A stretch of 54,329 nucleotides of DNA from the NCBI RefSeq assembly GCF_030161235.1, contig NZ_BSPW01000094.1:1-54329 (forward strand), in the 5' to 3' direction. Shown here piece by piece: positions 42,569 through 51,427 of this stretch. Made by a program: the position numbers and the translations under genes. The DNA is from Vibrio zhanjiangensis. Its GTDB lineage: Bacteria > Pseudomonadota > Gammaproteobacteria > Enterobacterales > Vibrionaceae. The stretch's first letter is position 1; the number at the start of each line of letters is the position of its first letter. A model generated the notes under the pieces. The model was not told where the DNA came from. It saw only the letters and a list, made by a program, of their open reading frames with translations, and made no database searches.

Positions 42569-44446
42569 ATGGCAATCGAAATTAATGTACCAGATATCGG
42601 TGCGGATGAGGTTGAAGTTACTGAAATTCTTGTAAGCGTTGGTGACAAGGTTGAAGAAGAGCAGTCTCTTATTACTGTCGAGGGTGATAAAGCTTCTATG
42701 GAAGTGCCTGCATCGACAGCCGGTATTGTTAAAGAGATCAAAGTCGCTGAAGGCGACAAAGTATCAACAGGCTCTCTCATTATGGTGTTTGTTGCAGAAG
42801 ATAGCGCAGCTGAAGCTAAGCCTGCTGCCGAAGTATCTCCTGCTGTTGCCCCAGCGTCAGTTTCTGAACTTAAAGAAGTTCATGTCCCTGATATTGGTGG
42901 CGATGAAGTGGAAGTGACTGAAATCATGGTCTCTGTCGGTGATAGCATCACTGAAGAGCAATCACTTCTCACTGTTGAAGGCGATAAAGCGTCAATGGAA
43001 GTACCGGCGCCATTTTCCGGCACACTAAAAGAGATCAAAGTCGCTAGTGGTGATAAGGTGACAACTGGCTCTTTGATCATGGTATTTGAAGTTGCAGGTA
43101 CAGGCGCTCCTGCGGCGACGGTTGCAGTCGACACTCCAGTAGCTGCAGCACCATCAGCCTCGGCCGTAAAAGAAGTCAATGTGCCGGATATTGGTGGTGA
43201 CGAAGTCGAAGTGACTGAGATCATGGTTGCTGTTGGCGATACAGTGGAAGAAGAGCAGTCTCTAATCACTGTTGAAGGTGACAAAGCATCTATGGAAGTT
43301 CCGGCACCATTTGCAGGGACAATTAAAGACATTAAAATTTCTGCTGGTGATAAGGTTTCTACTGGTTCTCTAATTATGGTCTTTGAAGTTGCAGGTGCAA
43401 CACCAGCGCCCGTTGCAGCACCAACCTCTGCTCAAACACCAGCTCCGGCTGCCAGTGCTCCTAAATCAGAAGCGGTGGCACCAACGGCATCTGGTGATTT
43501 CCAAGAGAATAACGAGTATTCGCATGCCTCTCCTGTGGTGCGTCGCTTAGCGAGAGAATTTGGTGTAAACCTAGCTAAGGTCAAAGGTACTGGTCGTAAG
43601 AGCCGTATTCTTAAAGAGGATGTTCAGTCATATGTAAAAGAAGCGCTGAAACGTCTTGAATCTGGTGCGGGAGCAGCGTCGGGTAAAGGCGATGGTGCAG
43701 CGCTTGGTTTGCTACCATGGCCAAATGTCGATTTTAGCAAATTTGGTGAAACTGAGATTCAGCCACTTTCTCGTATCAAGAAGATCTCTGGTGCTAACTT
43801 GCATCGTAACTGGGTGATGATCCCTCATGTAACTCAGTGGGATAATGCAGATATCACAGAACTGGAAGCTTTCCGTAAAGAGCAAAACGCGATTGAAGCG
43901 AAGAAAGATTCTGGCATGAAGATTACACCTCTGGTGTTTATCATGAAAGCGGCAGCGAAAGCTCTTGAAGCTTTCCCAGCGTTTAACTCTTCTCTATCTG
44001 AAGATGGTGAGAGCCTAATTCTGAAGAAATATGTCAACATAGGCATTGCTGTAGATACACCGAATGGTTTAGTTGTGCCTGTGTTTAAGGATGTCAATAA
44101 GAAAGGCATCTATGAGCTATCTGAAGAGTTAATGCTCGTGTCTAAAAAGGCACGTGCTGGTAAGCTGACCGCTGCAGACATGCAGGGTGGGTGTTTTACC
44201 ATATCAAGCCTAGGTGGTATTGGTGGTACAGCATTTACCCCTATCGTTAATGCACCAGAAGTGGGTATTCTTGGCGTGTCTAAGTCTGAGATGAAGCCTG
44301 TGTGGAACGGTAAAGAATTTGAGCCGCGTCTACAATTACCTCTGTCTCTTTCATATGACCACCGTGTGATTGATGGTGCAGAAGGCGCGCGTTTTATCAC
44401 CTATCTAAACGGATGTTTGTCAGACATTCGCCGTTTGGTTCTTTAA
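42569..44446 (+). CDS. aceF: Dihydrolipoamide acetyltransferase E2 (AceF)
   Basis: The 625-residue E2 core of pyruvate dehydrogenase. Three tandem lipoyl domains are very alike; lipoyl lysines are Lys41, Lys140 and Lys239, each in EGDKASMEVPA. Ala/Pro-rich linkers separate them. The peripheral subunit-binding domain is about residues 317-353 (SPVVRRLAREFGV). The C-terminal acetyltransferase has the catalytic YDHRVIDGAEG near the end. An inverted repeat at 44463-44487 separates aceF from lpd. Confidence 0.98.
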   Translation: MAIEINVPDIGADEVEVTEILVSVGDKVEEEQSLITVEGDKASMEVPASTAGIVKEIKVAEGDKVSTGSLIMVFVAEDSAAEAKPAAEVSPAVAPASVSELKEVHVPDIGGDEVEVTEIMVSVGDSITEEQSLLTVEGDKASMEVPAPFSGTLKEIKVASGDKVTTGSLIMVFEVAGTGAPAATVAVDTPVAAAPSASAVKEVNVPDIGGDEVEVTEIMVAVGDTVEEEQSLITVEGDKASMEVPAPFAGTIKDIKISAGDKVSTGSLIMVFEVAGATPAPVAAPTSAQTPAPAASAPKSEAVAPTASGDFQENNEYSHASPVVRRLAREFGVNLAKVKGTGRKSRILKEDVQSYVKEALKRLESGAGAASGKGDGAALGLLPWPNVDFSKFGETEIQPLSRIKKISGANLHRNWVMIPHVTQWDNADITELEAFRKEQNAIEAKKDSGMKITPLVFIMKAAAKALEAFPAFNSSLSEDGESLILKKYVNIGIAVDTPNGLVVPVFKDVNKKGIYELSEELMLVSKKARAGKLTAADMQGGCFTISSLGGIGGTAFTPIVNAPEVGILGVSKSEMKPVWNGKEFEPRLQLPLSLSYDHRVIDGAEGARFITYLNGCLSDIRRLVL

Positions 44447-44462
44447 CGAAAACGTGTTACTT

Positions 44463-44487
44463 AGAGGCGGCTATTTGAGCCGCCTCT
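44463..44487 (+). terminator. Hairpin between aceF and lpd
   Basis: AGAGGCGGCT and AGCCGCCTCT form a perfect ten-base-pair stem with a five-base loop. No T run follows (GTTACTAG), so it is more likely a processing, stability or partial termination element than a full terminator. lpd probably also has its own promoter in the next 210 bases. Confidence 0.65.
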
Positions 44488-44698
44488 GTTACTAGAAACG
44501 TCCAGCAATTAGGTTGAGATAAGGTTTTCCTTACTGAATTGTTGGCTAGCTCACAGGCTAAATGGAATTGCTTTTCACACCATTAACATCTCTGTAAACT
44601 GTTGGCGGTCTGAAAATAACTGTTTAAAACTAACCACTATTAAACATAAGAATTAATACCCACTCGCCTGTTAGGGATAATGACTACAAGAGGTCAAA

Positions 44699-46129
44699 AT
44701 GAGCAAAGAAATTAAAGCCCAAGTTGTTGTACTTGGTTCTGGTCCTGCTGGTTACTCCGCTGCATTCCGTTGTGCAGATTTAGGTCTTGAAACCGTACTT
44801 ATCGAGCGTTACAACACTCTTGGTGGTGTATGTCTTAACGTGGGTTGTATCCCATCGAAAGCACTTCTTCATGTGTCTAAAGTCATCGAAGAAGCGAAAG
44901 CGATGGCAGAACACGGTGTCGTATTTGGCGAGCCAAAGACAGACATTAGCAAAATACGTATCTGGAAAGAGCGCGTCGTTAACCAGTTGACTGGTGGTCT
45001 TGGCGGAATGGCTAAGATGCGTAACGTCACAGTTGTTAATGGCTATGGTAAATTTACAGGGCCTAACTCCATTCAGGTTGATGCTGATGGTCAATCGACA
45101 GTCGTTAACTTCGATAATGCAATCATTGCTGCAGGCTCTCGTCCTATTAAACTGCCGTTTATTCCGCATGAAGACCCACGTATTTGGGATTCTACGGATG
45201 CACTGGAACTAAAAGAAGTGCCAGAGAAACTCCTTATCATGGGAGGTGGTATCATAGGTCTAGAAATGGGTACTGTATACCATTCACTTGGTTCTAAAGT
45301 CGATGTCGTAGAGATGTTTGACCAAGTTATCCCTGCGGCTGATAAAGATATTGTTAAGGTGTACACAAAACGTGTTCAAAACAAATTCCATCTAATGCTT
45401 GAAACCAAAGTGACGGCAGTGGAAGCGAAAGAAGACGGCATCTACGTATCTATGGAAGGTAAAAAAGCACCAGCAGAAGCAGAGCGTTATGATGCGGTTC
45501 TTGTTGCCATTGGCCGAGTACCGAATGGTCAATCATTGGATGCGGAAAAAGCAGGGGTTCAAGTGGATGAGCGTGGTTTTATCAATGTAGATAAGCAGCT
45601 GCGTACCAATGTTCCTCATATCTTTGCAATCGGTGATATCGTCGGTCAGCCAATGCTAGCTCACAAGGGTGTGCATGAAGGCCATGTCGCTGCTGAAGTG
45701 ATTGCTGGTAAGAAGCATTACTTTGATCCTAAAGTTATTCCTTCAATTGCGTACACTGAACCAGAAGTGGCATGGGTTGGCAAAACAGAGAAAGAAGCGA
45801 AGGAAGAAGGCATTAAATATGAAGTGGCGACTTTCCCGTGGGCTGCGTCAGGCCGTGCCATTGCGTCAGATTGCGCTGATGGTATGACTAAGCTTATTTT
45901 TGACAAAGAGACTCACCGTGTAATTGGTGGTGCAATTGTTGGTACCAATGGTGGTGAACTACTTGGTGAAATTGGTTTGGCAATAGAAATGGGTTGTGAT
46001 GCTGAAGATATTGCATTGACCATTCATGCTCACCCAACGTTGCATGAATCTGTGGGACTTGCTGCTGAAGTCTTTGAAGGCTCAATTACCGACCTTCCAA
46101 ACAAAAAAGCAGTGAAAAAGAAGAAGTAA
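44699..46129 (+). CDS. lpd: Dihydrolipoamide dehydrogenase
   Basis: The 476-residue E3 flavoprotein shared by the pyruvate and 2-oxoglutarate dehydrogenases. FAD-binding VLGSGPAGYSAAFRCADLG, redox-active disulphide GGVCLNVGCIPSKAL, NAD-binding MGGGIIGLEMGTVYHSLG and the C-terminal HAHPTLHESVG with the catalytic His-Glu pair are all intact. A strong terminator follows. Confidence 0.98.
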   Translation: MSKEIKAQVVVLGSGPAGYSAAFRCADLGLETVLIERYNTLGGVCLNVGCIPSKALLHVSKVIEEAKAMAEHGVVFGEPKTDISKIRIWKERVVNQLTGGLGGMAKMRNVTVVNGYGKFTGPNSIQVDADGQSTVVNFDNAIIAAGSRPIKLPFIPHEDPRIWDSTDALELKEVPEKLLIMGGGIIGLEMGTVYHSLGSKVDVVEMFDQVIPAADKDIVKVYTKRVQNKFHLMLETKVTAVEAKEDGIYVSMEGKKAPAEAERYDAVLVAIGRVPNGQSLDAEKAGVQVDERGFINVDKQLRTNVPHIFAIGDIVGQPMLAHKGVHEGHVAAEVIAGKKHYFDPKVIPSIAYTEPEVAWVGKTEKEAKEEGIKYEVATFPWAASGRAIASDCADGMTKLIFDKETHRVIGGAIVGTNGGELLGEIGLAIEMGCDAEDIALTIHAHPTLHESVGLAAEVFEGSITDLPNKKAVKKKK

Positions 46130-46146
46130 CTTCGTTTTGAATATCG

Positions 46147-46177
46147 AAAAGCCGCTGATATGTCAGCGGCTTTTTTA
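46147..46177 (+). terminator. Terminator after lpd
   Basis: GCCGCTGA and TCAGCGGC form a stem, flanked by AAAA on the left and T6 on the right. Confidence 0.92.
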
Positions 46178-46193
46178 TTTAACCAACAGATGC

Positions 46194-46226
46194 AAAAAAG
46201 CCGAGTATCGATTGTTACTCGGCTTT
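46194..46226 (-). terminator. Terminator after the LuxR/HapR homologue
   Basis: GCCGAGTA and TACTCGGC form a stem; on the minus strand T6 follows it. It lies 17 bases after the regulator's stop codon and is separate from the lpd terminator. Confidence 0.88.
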
Positions 46227-46242
46227 CGTTTCAGCTAAGGTG

Positions 46243-46848
46243 TTACTTGTATATACAAAGCATGTTCAAGTAGCTTTGTGTTAAGCGGTTCACTGAATCA
46301 TCATCTTGGGTGCGGTTCGCTTGTACGAACAATGAGTAGCAGATACCGTGGAAAAGTGTGGCTAAATCTGCTGGGTCATGTGTATCGCAGACTTCGCCTC
46401 GTTCGATTGCTTTAACAAACATGTTTTGAACCAATAGTTGGTTGGTGCGATTTGTTGAAACAAACAGTGGCCATACTTCATCACGGGTTGATGCACTCCA
46501 CTCGAACCAAACTTTTAGCCAGTGACAGTCGCTGACGACTAAGTCCACCATTGCAGAAGTAAGGTTACGAAGGTTTTCTTTAGCGTGAATATCGAGATCG
46601 ATATTGTCAGATAGGAAGTTAGAGAATTGGCGCACGACGTAGTTTAATACATCATCGACTAAATCTTCTCGCGTAGGGAAGTAATTAAATACTGTTGCGA
46701 CAGAAACTTGAGCAATTTCTGCGATATCTGCGTGACCACCGCGACCAATACCACGACGAGCGAACACCTCTAATGCAATTTCCATTAGTTGCTGCTTACG
46801 TTTTTGCGGAGAAAGGCGCGTACGCGGTCTTTTAGCTATAGAATCCAT
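46243..46848 (-). CDS. Quorum-sensing master regulator, LuxR/HapR/OpaR family
   Basis: A 201-residue TetR-family regulator that controls the high-density gene programme in vibrios. The N-terminal DNA-binding domain has RPRTRLSPQKRKQQLMEIAL, then HADIAEIAQVSVATVFNYFP. The C-terminal dimer domain has DCHWLKVWFEWSASTRDEVW and ends NMLCIYK, very like HapR. The gene lies between lpd and hpt. A likely Qrr small-RNA target overlaps the ribosome-binding region. The gene name depends on species (luxR, hapR, opaR, smcR, litR), so I leave the symbol empty. Confidence 0.95.
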   Translation of the reverse strand: MDSIAKRPRTRLSPQKRKQQLMEIALEVFARRGIGRGGHADIAEIAQVSVATVFNYFPTREDLVDDVLNYVVRQFSNFLSDNIDLDIHAKENLRNLTSAMVDLVVSDCHWLKVWFEWSASTRDEVWPLFVSTNRTNQLLVQNMFVKAIERGEVCDTHDPADLATLFHGICYSLFVQANRTQDDDSVNRLTQSYLNMLCIYK

Positions 46849-47153
46849 AGTTATATTTCCTTGCCAATTGAGTTGTATATTTGGGCTTATGCCCTAGTTA
46901 GAATATTATTATTGCTTTCGCACCTATGAGTGTAATGGTGCATATCAATTAGGTCAACGATTTCAGTTTATTTAATAATCATTTTTATTAATACCGTGCT
47001 TGAGATCATGAAGTTGCATATATTTATTGCACGCTTTAATCAGGCAAACGTTTTACCTATGCCATACTGGTGCTAAAATATGTGCCAAAATCTTGGGTTG
47101 GTACAAAATTCCTTGCCTAATGCATTTCCATTAAACGAAAAAATGAGATTGAT
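46849..47153. promoter_or_regulatory. Divergent region between the quorum regulator and hpt
   Basis: This 305-base gap holds the leader and promoter of the LuxR/HapR homologue on the minus strand and the hpt promoter on the plus strand. It is very AT-rich between about 46960 and 47035. Apart from the Qrr-like site I see no RNA gene and no strong hairpin. LuxR-family proteins usually repress their own gene, so a binding site is expected here, but I could not pick one out with confidence. Confidence 0.5.
46859..46871 (-). promoter_or_regulatory. Candidate Qrr sRNA target in the regulator's leader
   Basis: The mRNA reads UCAAUUGGCAAGG 11 to 23 bases before the start codon. It can pair with the conserved Qrr stretch CCUAGCCAACUGA at 11 of 13 positions. 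The site includes the AAGG of the ribosome-binding region, so pairing would block translation at low cell density. The Qrr sequence is from memory. Confidence 0.6.
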
Positions 47154-47684
47154 ATGAAGCATACAGTAGAAGTGATGATTTCGGAACAAGAGGTTCAAGC
47201 ACGGGTAAGTGAATTAGGTAAGGAAATTACCCAGTATTACCAAGGCAGTGAAAATTTAGTATTGGTTGGTCTGCTGCGAGGTTCGTTTGTTTTCATGGCG
47301 GACTTGGCGAGGAAAATTGAATTAACCCATCAGGTCGACTTTATGACTGCGTCGAGTTATGGCAATAGTATGGAAAGCTCTCGAGATGTGAGAATACTGA
47401 AAGATCTTGATGATGATATCAAAGGCAAGGATGTACTGATCATCGAAGATATTATCGATACAGGAAACACACTCAATAAAATACGTGAGATATTGTCTTT
47501 ACGTGAGCCCAAATCGATATCTATCTGTACTCTGTTAGATAAGCCTTCACGTCGTGAAGTAGAAGTACCAGTGGATTGGGTCGGCTTTGCTATTCCCGAT
47601 GAATTTGTTGTCGGTGTCGGTATCGATTACGCGCAAAACTACCGTCACTTACCTTATATTGGCAAGGTAGTACCACAAGAATAA
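47154..47684 (+). CDS. hpt: Hypoxanthine phosphoribosyltransferase
   Basis: A 176-residue purine-salvage enzyme that makes IMP or GMP from base and PRPP. The PRPP-binding motif is VLIIEDIIDTGNTL; LVGLLRGSFVFMADL at the N-terminal side and SICTLLDKPSRR are family features. It is beside the LuxR/HapR homologue, as in other vibrios, and convergent with the carbonic anhydrase. Confidence 0.97.
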   Translation: MKHTVEVMISEQEVQARVSELGKEITQYYQGSENLVLVGLLRGSFVFMADLARKIELTHQVDFMTASSYGNSMESSRDVRILKDLDDDIKGKDVLIIEDIIDTGNTLNKIREILSLREPKSISICTLLDKPSRREVEVPVDWVGFAIPDEFVVGVGIDYAQNYRHLPYIGKVVPQE

Positions 47685-47711
47685 CGCTATATTGTTGCTG
47701 AAGTTGCTACA

Positions 47712-47746
47712 AGCCCCTTTAACGCAAGGGGCTGAGTCTTTTTACC
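47712..47746 (+). terminator. Terminator after hpt
   Basis: AGCCCCTT and AAGGGGCT form an eight-base-pair stem with a six-base loop; T5 follows after a short gap. Confidence 0.7.
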
Positions 47747-47751
47747 AGAAA

Positions 47752-48411
47752 TTAGCCAAGAACTGGTGATGATAATATTTTGCTCAAGGCTTCTCGATGA
47801 CCTGATTCTAGAGACTCACGATCAGAGCAGCGTACACCTAAGTCTTGTAACTTACCATTGCCTATCCCATAGACAACGCCGTGTATTTCAATCTCTTGGC
47901 CGCGTTCCCAAGCACCCTGTAAAATTGTTGAATTACCCAAGTTATACACTTGTTCAGCAACGTTAATCTCACACAATTTATCTCCCCACTGTTCACGAGG
48001 TAAAGATTCAATCTGAGTTTTGTATTTATGATAGTTGTCGCGGATGTGCAAGAGCCAGTTATTGATTAGGCCTAACTGAGGGTTGTCGATTGCGGCATTC
48101 ACACCACCGCATCCATAGTGGCCACACACAATGATGTGTTTCACTTTAAGAACTTCAACCGCGTACTGTACTACTGATAAACAATTCAGGTCGGTATGAA
48201 TGACTTGGTTGGCAACATTTCTATGTACGAATAGCTCGCCTGAATATAAGCCAGTAAGGCGCTCTGCGGGAACTCGGCTATCAGCACAGCCAATCCAAAG
48301 AAAATCAGGATTTTGTCCTTCTTTTAGTGTTGCAAAGTACTCTGGTCGTTCAGCCTTAATGGATTCAGACCATTTTGAGTTGTTTTCAAAAAGCTGCTTT
48401 ATTTCCGGCAT
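47752..48411 (-). CDS. can: Beta-class carbonic anhydrase
   Basis: A 219-residue zinc enzyme converting CO2 and bicarbonate, needed for biosynthetic carboxylations in air. Zinc ligands are Cys in CADSRVPAERLTG (with its Asp-Arg dyad) and His/Cys in CGHYGCGGV. The length equals that of E. coli Can. It is divergent from the ABC exporter genes, the same arrangement as can/yadG-yadH in E. coli. Confidence 0.97.
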   Translation of the reverse strand: MPEIKQLFENNSKWSESIKAERPEYFATLKEGQNPDFLWIGCADSRVPAERLTGLYSGELFVHRNVANQVIHTDLNCLSVVQYAVEVLKVKHIIVCGHYGCGGVNAAIDNPQLGLINNWLLHIRDNYHKYKTQIESLPREQWGDKLCEINVAEQVYNLGNSTILQGAWERGQEIEIHGVVYGIGNGKLQDLGVRCSDRESLESGHREALSKILSSPVLG

Positions 48412-48754
48412 TTTTCAATTATTCCTTAACGAGCCTTACACCACTATACACAATCTTAGGTCGTCCTTCTCGTTAAATTACGGTAATAAAGAACTCATCT
48501 GATGTCTCCAGAAAGCTTACCATTTGAGAGGGTAAGTAATGCTGTTTACTTTTCACTGTGCAGTAGGTAGGGTATTTTTCTATATTTCCAATTTAATCGA
48601 AATATTAATTGTGTAAGTATGGATTCAGAGATAAACTCATAAGCAGCCGTAGTGTTTTGGCGGTATCGGATCACTTTTTAGTCATCAAGGTACTTTTTCC
48701 CAGCTATCCCAAACTGCGAGATACTACAACTTTATATTATTAACAGTGAATACT
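48412..48754. promoter_or_regulatory. Divergent region between can and the ABC exporter
   Basis: This 343-base gap contains the promoters of both neighbours. One small inverted repeat is visible (CTTACC/GGTAAG, 48516-48521 and 48531-48536), too weak for a terminator. I see no ORF of interest and no RNA gene. Confidence 0.5.
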
Positions 48755-49669
48755 ATGTACGCATTAGAAATACAGCAGCTTCGCAAGACATACTCGGGTG
48801 GACTTGAGGCATTGAAGGGCATCAGTCTAAATGTTACCCAAGGCGACTTTTATGCCCTTCTTGGCCCTAATGGTGCCGGTAAATCGACCACTATTGGGGT
48901 GATTTCATCTTTGGTTAACAAAACTTCTGGTATTGTCAGGGTATTTGGCTTCGACATTGACCAAAGTCTTGAGTTAGCTAAGCAGCATTTGGGGCTGGTT
49001 CCACAAGAGTTTAATTTCAACCCTTTTGAGACTGTCGAACAAATTGTACTTCAGCAAGCCGGTTACTATGGAGTTCCTCGTACACTTGCCAAAGAGAGAG
49101 CACAAAAATATTTAACGCAACTTGAGTTGTGGGATAAGAAAAACGAGCGTGCTCGTCATCTATCTGGTGGAATGAAAAGACGCTTGATGATTGCAAGAGC
49201 CTTGATTCATGAGCCTAAGCTGTTGATTTTAGATGAACCGACGGCGGGTGTTGATATTGAGCTTCGCCGCTCGATGTGGGAATTTCTCAAGCAGATTAAT
49301 CAGCAAGGAATTACGATTATTCTCACTACTCATTACCTTGAGGAAGCCGAAATGTTGTGCCGCAATATAGGCATCATAAATAAAGGTGAGCTTATAGAAA
49401 ACACCACAATGAAGGCTTTACTTAACAAGTTACATGTTGAAACCTTTATTTTTGATTTAGAAGAAGAGGTGACCGTAGCTCAGTTGGATGGGGTCATTAG
49501 TCAGAGTATTAAAAATGGTTCATTGGAAATTGAAATAGAAAAGACTCAAGGGCTGAACACAATTTTTAGTCAGCTAACCGAACAGGGAATTAAGGTCTTA
49601 TCGATGCGGAATAAGTCAAATCGTTTGGAAGAGCTGTTCGTAAATATTGTTCGTCAAGGAGGCCAATAG
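48755..49669 (+). CDS. yadG: ABC transporter ATP-binding protein YadG
   Basis: A 304-residue ABC-2-type exporter ATPase. Walker A is GPNGAGKST, the signature is LSGGMKRRL, Walker B LLILDEPTAGVD, and the H-loop is ILTTHYLEEAEML. The C-terminal 80 residues are a variable regulatory part. MYALEIQQLRKTY at 48755 was taken as the start rather than a GTG three codons earlier. The permease gene follows two bases after its stop. The substrate is unknown. Confidence 0.94.
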   Translation: MYALEIQQLRKTYSGGLEALKGISLNVTQGDFYALLGPNGAGKSTTIGVISSLVNKTSGIVRVFGFDIDQSLELAKQHLGLVPQEFNFNPFETVEQIVLQQAGYYGVPRTLAKERAQKYLTQLELWDKKNERARHLSGGMKRRLMIARALIHEPKLLILDEPTAGVDIELRRSMWEFLKQINQQGITIILTTHYLEEAEMLCRNIGIINKGELIENTTMKALLNKLHVETFIFDLEEEVTVAQLDGVISQSIKNGSLEIEIEKTQGLNTIFSQLTEQGIKVLSMRNKSNRLEELFVNIVRQGGQ

Positions 49670-49670
49670 C

Positions 49671-50441
49671 ATGCATCGTTTATATTGGACTGCATTTTGT
49701 AGCCTCATGAGTAAAGAAATACACAGGTTCACTCGTATTTGGGTTCAGACCTTGGTCCCACCAGCGATCACTATGACTTTATATTTTATAATCTTTGGGA
49801 GTTTAATAGGGTCGAGAATTGGTGAGATGAATGGCTTTAGTTATATGGAATATATAGTGCCAGGACTCATCATGATGTCGGTGATCACTAACTCCTATTC
49901 TAATGTTGCTTCGTCATTCTTCAGTGCAAAGTTCCAAAAAAATATCGAAGAACTCCTTGTCGCCCCCGTTCCTAATTATGTGATCATATTAGGCTTTGTT
50001 ATGGGAGGCGTTGCTAGAGGGTTATTAGTAGGGCTGATTGTGACCGTGGTATCACTGCTTTTTGTTGATCTTCAAGTTGATCATTGGGGCGTGATTATTA
50101 TGACCGTCTTTATGACGTCAATAGTGTTTGCACTTGGGGGCTTGATTAATGCGGTATACGCAAAAACCTTTGATGATATTTCTATTATTCCTACCTTTGT
50201 GCTGACTCCGCTCACCTACCTTGGGGGCGTATTTTATTCAATAAGCCTGCTGCCTGAGTTTTGGCAAGGAGTATCGAAGATTAATCCTATTATCTATATG
50301 GTCAATGCGTTTCGTTACGGATTTTTGGGCATTTCTGATGTTGGTATAGTGACATCATTTAGTGTGTTGACGGTTTTTGTCGTCTTTCTCTACGCGATTG
50401 CACATTATTTAGTCACTAAGGGGATTGGACTAAGAAGTTAG
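49671..50441 (+). CDS. yadH: ABC-2 type permease YadH
   Basis: A 256-residue inner-membrane permease with six hydrophobic helices, partner of the ATPase encoded just upstream. FAKTFDDISIIPTFVLTP-like and LTYLGGVFYSISLLP stretches are the conserved ABC-2 region. The ATG at 49671 follows AAGGAGG, so the upstream in-frame start inside the ATPase gene was rejected. The substrate is not evident. Confidence 0.94.
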   Translation: MHRLYWTAFCSLMSKEIHRFTRIWVQTLVPPAITMTLYFIIFGSLIGSRIGEMNGFSYMEYIVPGLIMMSVITNSYSNVASSFFSAKFQKNIEELLVAPVPNYVIILGFVMGGVARGLLVGLIVTVVSLLFVDLQVDHWGVIIMTVFMTSIVFALGGLINAVYAKTFDDISIIPTFVLTPLTYLGGVFYSISLLPEFWQGVSKINPIIYMVNAFRYGFLGISDVGIVTSFSVLTVFVVFLYAIAHYLVTKGIGLRS

Positions 50442-50470
50442 GGACATTGATGGGTCTTAAGCAGAAAATA

Positions 50471-50495
50471 AAAGCTGGATGCTAGGTCCAGCTTT
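50471..50495. terminator. Bidirectional terminator between yadH and panC
   Basis: AAAGCTGGA and TCCAGCTTT form a nine-base-pair stem with a seven-base loop. A-rich sequence on the left and T5 on the right allow it to act for both convergent genes. Confidence 0.85.
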
Positions 50496-50513
50496 TTCAC
50501 ATTGACGGCCGAA

Positions 50514-51416
50514 TTAGTCTGCGTTTTCTGAAGCCGACTCTGTAGGATGCTCTTCGTGTGTATCTATGGTGAGTTCAACCACTTGGTTGTCAATAAGTCG
50601 AGCTTGACCCAAAAAGGCTGACATCAGGATAACGGCTTGATTTGTTTCCGCTGTCACCATGCCTAATGTGTTTGAATCACGAATAAAAATTTCATCTGGC
50701 TGGAGCTCTGCAGCTCTGAGCTGATCGCTAGCATCTTCGATAATTGACGCATAATCGTTTCGTCCACCACGCATGGCACTACTGATCCAGCGCATAGTGC
50801 GGGCTAAGACTGGTGCACGCTGGCGTTCATCAATGGTCAACAGGTTGTTGCGTGAGCTCATGGCAAGGCCATCCATTTCACGAACGGTCGGTACGCCGAT
50901 GATCTCAATATCCATGGCAAGATCTTGTGTCATTTTGCGAATGACGGCTAGTTGTTGGAAGTCTTTTTCACCAAAGCATGCGATATCGGGTTGAACAATA
51001 TTGAATAACTTGGTCACCACAGTGGCAACGCCACGGAAATGCCCTGGACGAGAGGCCCCTTCGAGGATGTTTGACAAGCCTGGCACATCAATAAAAGATT
51101 GTTTGTCTGTTCCATTTGGGTAGATGACTTCAGGAGTAGGCGTGAACACCATGTCAATACCATCATTGGTTAATTTGTTGAGATCATCTTCAAGTGTTCT
51201 AGGGTAGTTGTTCAGATCGTCACTACGCTCAAATTGCATAGGGTTGACGAAAATACTGACGATGACGACATCGGCCAGCTCGCGCGCTTTACGCATCAAT
51301 GTGAGATGACCTTCATGCAGATTACCCATCGTAGGGACAAAAGCGATACTGCGTCCTTCACGTTTATGCAGTTTGATTTGTTCGCGAAGCGTGACAATTT
51401 CAGTAAAAGTTTGCAT
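50514..51416 (-). CDS. panC: Pantothenate synthetase PanC
   Basis: A 300-residue enzyme that joins pantoate and beta-alanine. ATP-binding motifs are FVPTMGNLHEGHLTLM and the KMSKS-like SSRNNLL region (DGLAMSSRNNLL). The last 15 residues (HEEHPTESASENAD) are acidic and extend past the usual end, giving a slightly long protein. It follows panB by 11 bases; panB, panC and coaE supply CoA. Confidence 0.96.
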   Translation of the reverse strand: MQTFTEIVTLREQIKLHKREGRSIAFVPTMGNLHEGHLTLMRKARELADVVIVSIFVNPMQFERSDDLNNYPRTLEDDLNKLTNDGIDMVFTPTPEVIYPNGTDKQSFIDVPGLSNILEGASRPGHFRGVATVVTKLFNIVQPDIACFGEKDFQQLAVIRKMTQDLAMDIEIIGVPTVREMDGLAMSSRNNLLTIDERQRAPVLARTMRWISSAMRGGRNDYASIIEDASDQLRAAELQPDEIFIRDSNTLGMVTAETNQAVILMSAFLGQARLIDNQVVELTIDTHEEHPTESASENAD

Positions 51417-51427
51417 CAGTTAACTCC

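Noticed and set aside
42880..43332. Antisense frame of 150 codons in aceF
   Set aside because: Repetitive peptide is the reverse image of the lipoyl-domain repeats, not a gene.
46194..46226. One shared terminator for lpd and the quorum regulator
   Set aside because: Two separate hairpins with T runs in opposite directions are present, one for each gene.
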